From the NCBI RefSeq assembly GCF_001999465.1, contig NZ_MQMF01000001.1:682001-746000 (forward strand): a stretch of DNA of 64,000 bases, read 5' to 3'. A model generated the notes under the pieces. It was not told the DNA's origin, did no database searches, and saw only the letters and a list, made by a program, of their open reading frames with translations. Position 1 is the first letter of the stretch, and the number at the start of each line of letters is the position of its first letter. The stretch is from Fictibacillus arsenicus (GTDB lineage: Bacteria > Bacillota > Bacilli > Bacillales > Fictibacillaceae). The translations under genes and the position numbers were made by a program. Below are positions 59,360 to 64,000 of the stretch, piece by piece.

Positions 59360-60439
59360 CTATTTGGCTTTTAACACCGCAACTGAACCTGTTTTCGCTT
59401 CAGCTTCAAGCTTGAACGGCGGCCATGCTGCTCCTTTATTCGCGATAAAAGAAAGGAACTTACGCGTGACTTCTTTTTTCTCTTCTCTAACTTCTACCGA
59501 ATCAAAGTCACAAATAAATCCTCCAACAATTGTTTTCAGCACCGCATCAAGTTCTAGTGTTTCCGGGAATTCAGTTTCTATTTTTCCCGTCACCGTTTTA
59601 AAAGATGCATACCCTTCAACAGGTGAAGCAAAACGGCAGTAGATTGACCCGTTAATGGTTTCAGAACGTACCTGTGTTGCATCAACTGTAAGCCTGACTG
59701 GCCCATTCATCGTGTCTGCTTCAACATCTCTGTACGCACAATCCTTAAGTGTTAATGAACCATTTGCAGCTGTTGCTTTTACTGCTTCTCCCGAACAATG
59801 ATTAACGGCAATAGCACCAACTGTTGTTTTTACTGTAAGTGTTTTTGCCTGGCAATCACTGATTTTAACAGGACCATTAAAAGTCGTAATCTTGATTACT
59901 TCATATGAATCTCTTGGAACCGAGATAACAGCGTTCACTTTTTGATGTTTGTTTCTAGAATAAAAACGCATTTTTGTAGCGTCACAATCGTAGAACGTCT
60001 CATTTCTGAACTTTGTTTTTGCTGAAGATCCTTCAGGCACCTTGTAAACGTGGGCATCACATTCCACTTGGACATCCTTTCGATCCCATGGCACAATCGT
60101 AACTGATCCATTATAGACTTCGATGTCCATCTCCTGAAACATTACATGACTGTCTTGAAAAACATACTGCACGGGTTCTGATGGCCCAAAGTTTAAGTCA
60201 AAATCAACGGTCTTAATTCGTTTTACAACTCGGTCAAAAAACTTTGCCACTTTGTAACCGGATGACGGTAGTTTCACAGCCGTGGCTCCGTTCACGGCTT
60301 TCTTTTTTAGACTGATCGGACTTAGTGAGCTGATTTGCGTTTTCTTCTTGTCATTTAAGGCATATAGCAACTTTTCAGCCTCTTCCGCTGAAATTTTCCC
60401 TTCGTTCAGCATATTTAAAATCATTTTCCGTTCTTCCAT
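59360..60439 (-). CDS. yvlB: DUF4097 (adhesin-like) protein YvlB
   Basis: 359 residues. N-terminal SHOCT-like helices (MILNMLNEGKISAEEAEKLL), a linker, then a right-handed repeat domain (VYNGSVTIVP, TTFNGPVKISDC, TANGSLTLKDC, DTMNGPVRLTVD, ETINGSIYCRF) typical of DUF4097. Its repeats resemble a beta-helix. In B. subtilis it is part of the SigW regulon and affects envelope stress; mechanism unknown. It follows yvlA and precedes yvlC. Confidence 0.92.
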   Translation of the reverse strand: MEERKMILNMLNEGKISAEEAEKLLYALNDKKKTQISSLSPISLKKKAVNGATAVKLPSSGYKVAKFFDRVVKRIKTVDFDLNFGPSEPVQYVFQDSHVMFQEMDIEVYNGSVTIVPWDRKDVQVECDAHVYKVPEGSSAKTKFRNETFYDCDATKMRFYSRNKHQKVNAVISVPRDSYEVIKITTFNGPVKISDCQAKTLTVKTTVGAIAVNHCSGEAVKATAANGSLTLKDCAYRDVEADTMNGPVRLTVDATQVRSETINGSIYCRFASPVEGYASFKTVTGKIETEFPETLELDAVLKTIVGGFICDFDSVEVREEKKEVTRKFLSFIANKGAAWPPFKLEAEAKTGSVAVLKAK

Positions 60440-60524
60440 GCATTGACGCCTCCCTTTTGGATTCCGTCACCGGCGCCGGCTGATTCTAAGGTGTCCGATA
60501 CGTTTCCGGTATTACTTGTACGAT

Positions 60525-60827
60525 TTATGAGAGAATAACCTTTATCCCTTTAACAATATTCCAGATGGTCACAATTAATGTCAAAGTACCAAAAATGAGT
60601 GCGCTAATTATAATTGCAGCTAAATGATATTGTGTTTCAAAAACGATAATAATTCCTAGCGGTACTGCGACGATTGGTAATAAGTGCGATAAGAATGATT
60701 TTTTTGCATGCTCCATTACTTCAGAATCATCTACAACTAAGTAGACGACGATCGGAAACAGAAACGGTGCAAAGAACAAACTAAAATAACATATAGCAGA
60801 AACTGCTTTTTTCGTGCCCTCTTTCAT
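60525..60827 (-). CDS. yvlA: DUF4870-type membrane protein YvlA
   Basis: 100 residues from the ATG at 60827 after AGGAGG; the longer frame upstream (to 61025) lacks support. Helices: AICYFSLFFAPFLFPIVVYL, FLSHLLPIVAVPLGIIIVF and IIISALIFGTLTLIVTIW, with the DUF4870-like loop DDSEVMEHAKKSFLSHLL. It completes the yvlA-yvlB-yvlC-yvlD unit of B. subtilis. Confidence 0.85.
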   Translation of the reverse strand: MKEGTKKAVSAICYFSLFFAPFLFPIVVYLVVDDSEVMEHAKKSFLSHLLPIVAVPLGIIIVFETQYHLAAIIISALIFGTLTLIVTIWNIVKGIKVILS

Positions 60828-60967
60828 AACATGACCTCCTGCTCTGAATGAAAAACGAAAACCGAACATGAATGCAAGCAAAAGGCATGTGCCTTTTTTT
60901 ACTTCGACCTCATGAAACAAACTTCCTTTTTCCCTATACCCATTCGACATAACTTCTAAAATTCCGT

Positions 60968-61207
60968 ATGATAATGACAAAAACCCCAAAGGGAGCGTCT
61001 TCCATTTTGAAAAACATAAAAACATTAAAGGTACTTTTTATAGTATTAACCATGCTAATGATCACTAGCATTGTATACGGTGTCATGGCTGAGAATGATA
61101 GGAATTTAGGTGTAGCTGATCGAATCCTTGCCGGTGTGATCGGCTCGATTATTGCTGCAGCAATAAATTATGTAGTATACAAATTTCTTTCTAGGATATG
61201 GAAATAA
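60968..61207 (+). CDS. hypothetical small membrane protein
   Basis: 79 residues with two helices (LKVLFIVLTMLMITSIVYGV and LAGVIGSIIAAAINYVVYKF). The start at 60968 has no clear ribosome site and a TTG start nearer 61007 is equally possible. Divergent from yvlA. No family recognised. Confidence 0.45.
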   Translation: MIMTKTPKGASSILKNIKTLKVLFIVLTMLMITSIVYGVMAENDRNLGVADRILAGVIGSIIAAAINYVVYKFLSRIWK

Positions 61208-61313
61208 TTCACTCATCTATTTTATATGAAAATTGTCGATTTGAGGAGAAATTGTTTGAATTTCGAGTAAAAAAGGGAATGATACGTATAAACGAGAACA
61301 GGAGTGATGTCTA

Positions 61314-61517
61314 ATGTCTGAAGAAAAGAAGAAACAAAGAGGAAAAATGGACAATCCTGAACAATACGACACAGATAAAGAAAGCCTATTTGATAAATTT
61401 GAAAGCGAAAAAAATGTAGATCCTATTCCGATGGAGGATCTGAAGCAAGAAAAGCGAGAAGAAAAAGATAAGAAGGGGACGAAAGATTCTTCGTCCAGTG
61501 AGAAGAAATACAAGTAA
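61314..61517 (+). CDS. hypothetical highly charged small protein
   Basis: 67 residues, almost wholly hydrophilic and rich in Lys/Glu/Asp (MSEEKKKQRGKMDNPEQYD, then KQEKREEKDKKGTKDSSSS). Predicted disordered. GGAG lies upstream of the ATG and a strong terminator follows. Small, charged, heat-soluble proteins of this type occur among sporulation or stress products, but none was recognised. Confidence 0.6.
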   Translation: MSEEKKKQRGKMDNPEQYDTDKESLFDKFESEKNVDPIPMEDLKQEKREEKDKKGTKDSSSSEKKYK

Positions 61518-61523
61518 TAAAAG

Positions 61524-61558
61524 AAACAGTGCCTTGCTTAAACGAGGCGCTGTTTTTT
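61524..61558 (+). terminator. terminator of the charged small protein gene
   Basis: AAACAGTGCCT and AGGCGCTGTTT form a stem with one G-U pair followed by a T-run. Confidence 0.82.
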
Positions 61559-61608
61559 GTTGTTTAAATCAAAACCTGTTTTAGCAAAAACTGTTGCTCT
61601 TGAAAGTA

Positions 61609-61737
61609 GTTGATTTCCACTCCAGGTTGCTCGCTTTCCACGGGGCGTCCGGTGAGCCTCCTTCCGCTTTGCGCCATTAGGAGTCTACACCTGACCGCTC
61701 GTCCCGTAGGAGTCTCGCACCTTACACTCCAATCAAC
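61609..61737 (-). repeat. dispersed hairpin-prone repeat, copy G (before the uvrA terminator)
   Basis: AGTTGATTTCCACTCCAGG to TACACTCCAATCAAC with GCTCGCTTTCCACGGGGCG inside. It lies between convergent genes and is the main content of the 320-bp gap 61518-61837. Confidence 0.85.
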
Positions 61738-61788
61738 TTGCATCGATGAGAAAAAAACTTAAAGGCATCAATCTTTTAAGTAGAACAT

Positions 61789-61829
61789 TAAAAAAGAGAC
61801 CAAACCATCTGTTTATGATTTGATCTCTT
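61789..61829 (-). terminator. uvrA terminator
   Basis: AAGAGATCAAAT and GTTTGGTCTCTT form a stem (G-U pairs) followed by six T residues on the minus strand. Confidence 0.8.
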
Positions 61830-61837
61830 CGGTGTGC

Positions 61838-64000
61838 TTATTTAGCTAACTTTTCTTTTTCTTTGATTTTACCCGACATGCGCTTCTTATCTCGTTTTAA
61901 GATTGGTGCAAGGTAACGGCCTGTATGGGATTCTTCAACCTCAGCAAGTTCTTCAGGAGTTCCTGCTCCAACGATCATGCCTCCCTTGTCCCCGCCTTCT
62001 GGTCCTAAATCGACAAGGTGATCACACTGTTTGATGACATCAAGGTTATGCTCAATGACTAGAACAGAATCTCCATTGTCAACGAGGCGCTGAAGGACAA
62101 CGAGCAAACGTGAAATATCATCCACATGAAGTCCAGTGGTAGGTTCATCGAGAATGTAAATGGTTTTGCCGGTGGATCGTTTATGGAGCTGCGAAGCTAA
62201 TTTTACACGCTGCGCTTCCCCGCCAGATAATGTTGTTGCTGACTGACCTAGTTTGATATAGCCAAGTCCAACATCAAGAATGGTTTGAAGCTTGCGTTTT
62301 ATCTTAGGGATATTCGCAAAGAACTCAACAGAATCCTCAACAGTCATATCAAGAATGTCTGCGATGTTCTTCCCTTTGTATTTCACTTCAAGCGTTTCTC
62401 GGTTATATCGCTTACCATGACACACTTCACATGGTACATATACATCCGGTAAAAAGTGCATCTCGATTTTAATGATTCCGTCTCCGCGGCAAGCTTCACA
62501 ACGACCGCCCTTCACATTGAAAGAGAAACGGCCTTTTTTATATCCGCGGACTTTGGCTTCGTTCGTAGATGCAAACACATCACGAATATCATCAAAAACG
62601 CCTGTGTAAGTTGCCGGATTCGAACGTGGTGTACGCCCAATCGGTGACTGATCGATATCAATAACTTTATCGATATACTCTAGACCCTTGATCGACTTGT
62701 GCGCGCCTGGCTTATCTTTTGCACGGTGAAGTTTTTGCGCTAGCGCTTTATGAAGGATCTCATTTACAAGTGTACTTTTTCCTGAGCCAGAAACACCCGT
62801 AACGCCAGTGAACAATCCTAGAGGAATTTTAGCAGATACATTTTTCAGGTTGTTTTCTGTCGCGCCCTTCACCTCGATGTAACGGCCATCCGGTTTACGT
62901 CTTTTCTTCGGAAGAGGGATAAACTTCTTTCCAGACAGATACTGACCTGTAAGTGATTCAGGGTCTTCCATAATCTCCTGCGGTGTACCTTGTGAAGTGA
63001 TTACACCGCCGTGAGCACCCGCACCAGGACCAATATCAATGATGTAATCCGCGGCAAGCATCGTATCTTCATCATGCTCAACTACGATCAGCGTGTTTCC
63101 AAGTGAACGCATTTCTTCCAGTGTGCGGATCAGCCTGTCGTTATCACGCTGATGAAGACCGATAGAAGGCTCATCCAGAATATAGAGAACACCCATTAAA
63201 CGTGAACCCACTTGTGTAGCAAGACGAATACGCTGTGCTTCCCCGCCTGACAACGTTCCAGCTGATCGGCTGAGAGTCAGATAATCGAGTCCAACGTTAA
63301 TTAGGAAACCAGAACGGTCTACGATTTCTCGTAAGATTAATTTTGCAATGGCTTGCTCTTTTTCTGTCAGGTCAAGGTTATCGAAAAATTGTTTTGCCTC
63401 CGTAATCGAAAGAGACGTTGTTTCTCCAATGTGTCTTCCGTTAATTAAGACTGACAATGCTTCTTTTTTCAGACGATGTCCTTTACATGTAGGGCACGGT
63501 TTTTGTGCCATGTAACCTTCCATCTGTTCACGAATGTAATCAGAGCTTGTCTCTCTGTATCGGCGCTGAATATTACCTAATACGCCTTCAAACTGAATCT
63601 CATTTTTACGGACTTGTCCAAAGTCGTTTTTATAGCGGAAAGTAAGATACTCTTTGCTTCCATTTAAGATTTTATCCATTTGGTCTTTAGAGAGATTTTC
63701 TACGGGTACATCCATATCAATGCCGAAATGGTTGCAGATGCTCTCCAGAAGCTGCGGATAATATTGTGAACTGATTGGTTCCCAAGGGGCAATTGCGTTT
63801 TCACGCAAAGTACGGCTCCAGTCAGGAACGACAAGGTCTGGATCTACTTCAAGCTTAACGCCAAGTCCATCACATGATGAACAAGCGCCAAAAGGACTGT
63901 TAAAAGAAAACAGACGGGGCTCCAGTTCGCCGATAGAAAATCCGCAATGTGGACAGGCGTGATTTTGAGAGAATAAAAGTTCTTCTTCTCCTATTACATC
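61838..64000 (-). CDS. uvrA: excinuclease ABC subunit A (N-terminus off window)
   Basis: 721 codons are visible; the open frame runs uninterrupted past the window edge, beginning [20 protein letters not shown] in the partial zinc-binding segment. Present are [33 protein letters not shown] (first ABC signature), [16 protein letters not shown] (Walker B), [15 protein letters not shown] (second Walker A), [20 protein letters not shown] (zinc finger) and [19 protein letters not shown]. UvrA finds bulky lesions and hands them to UvrB in nucleotide excision repair; its gene is LexA-controlled in Bacillus. About 230 residues are missing. Confidence 0.98.
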   Translation of the reverse strand, partial: DVIGEEELLFSQNHACPHCGFSIGELEPRLFSFNSPFGACSSCDGLGVKLEVDPDLVVPDWSRTLRENAIAPWEPISSQYYPQLLESICNHFGIDMDVPVENLSKDQMDKILNGSKEYLTFRYKNDFGQVRKNEIQFEGVLGNIQRRYRETSSDYIREQMEGYMAQKPCPTCKGHRLKKEALSVLINGRHIGETTSLSITEAKQFFDNLDLTEKEQAIAKLILREIVDRSGFLINVGLDYLTLSRSAGTLSGGEAQRIRLATQVGSRLMGVLYILDEPSIGLHQRDNDRLIRTLEEMRSLGNTLIVVEHDEDTMLAADYIIDIGPGAGAHGGVITSQGTPQEIMEDPESLTGQYLSGKKFIPLPKKRRKPDGRYIEVKGATENNLKNVSAKIPLGLFTGVTGVSGSGKSTLVNEILHKALAQKLHRAKDKPGAHKSIKGLEYIDKVIDIDQSPIGRTPRSNPATYTGVFDDIRDVFASTNEAKVRGYKKGRFSFNVKGGRCEACRGDGIIKIEMHFLPDVYVPCEVCHGKRYNRETLEVKYKGKNIADILDMTVEDSVEFFANIPKIKRKLQTILDVGLGYIKLGQSATTLSGGEAQRVKLASQLHKRSTGKTIYILDEPTTGLHVDDISRLLVVLQRLVDNGDSVLVIEHNLDVIKQCDHLVDLGPEGGDKGGMIVGAGTPEELAEVEESHTGRYLAPILKRDKKRMSGKIKEKEKLAK

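Overview
This window is a chromosomal segment from a low-to-mid GC, endospore-forming Bacillaceae. Gene content and order closely follow the 'yv' region of Bacillus subtilis: ssrA-smpB-rnr-est-secG, eno-gpmI-tpiA-pgk-gapA-cggR, rpoN, clpP, crh-whiA-yvcK-rapZ-yvcI, trxB, a complete hisZGDBHAFI operon, yvoF-ppaX-yvoD-lgt-hprK, yvlABCD and uvrA. The CggR, CtsR, TRAP and SigB sites also fit Bacillus. A Fictibacillus-like genus is possible, but the sequence alone does not settle it.

Layout. 1-5.9 kb holds a partial flavin monooxygenase, a secreted lipase, an EAL-HDOD protein, a SigB-type stress pair (YflT-like and CsbD-like), an M42 aminopeptidase and a Ser/Lys/Cys-rich, spore-coat-like protein with a TTG start. 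6.2-12.2 kb is the ribosome-rescue and RNA-decay block (ssrA, smpB, rnr, two alpha/beta hydrolases, secG). 12.2-14.5 kb is a small accessory patch: an orphan PBP2-like N-terminus, an FHA plus winged-helix regulator and two tiny genes, one matching the holin-like toxin family. 14.6-22.3 kb is the glycolytic operon under CggR. 22.4-29.3 kb carries a glutaredoxin-like gene, rpoN, a cold-shock gene, clpP, an oxidoreductase and a stand-alone trpE behind a TRAP attenuator. 29.4-36.2 kb is the crh/whiA/yvcK/rapZ/yvcI unit, trxB and a TPR protein. 36.6-43.3 kb is the his operon. 43.4-50.4 kb has a Ca2+/H+ antiporter, an unusual membrane-TlpA protein, small enzymes and putP. 50.5-56 kb is the hprK unit plus accessory genes. 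56-61.5 kb has the immune inhibitor A protease and yvlABCD, and the window ends inside uvrA.

The most interesting locus is ssrA. The tmRNA gene (minus strand, 7290-6652) is interrupted in the T-loop of its tRNA-like domain by a compact group I intron of about 278 nt (6946-6669). P1, P10, P2, P7, P8 and P9 can be recognised, and exact splicing restores a canonical T-arm. A free-standing single-motif LAGLIDADG endonuclease gene lies outside the intron, on the opposite strand, 43 bp beyond the tmRNA 3' end. It is AT-rich, and a LexA-type box sits in its promoter region. The mobile unit therefore appears split into an ORF-less ribozyme and a neighbouring endonuclease placed beside an RNA needed for ribosome rescue.

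The window is also rich in intergenic repeats. There are seven copies of a dispersed hairpin-prone element of about 100-210 bp (two inside the glycolytic operon, one in the his leader). There are three copies of a short GGGGTCAGACCCC-type element, one of which now encodes the C-terminus of TrpE. There is a 48-bp perfect palindrome, and there are three arrays in which an AATCC-like core recurs every 20-21 bp.
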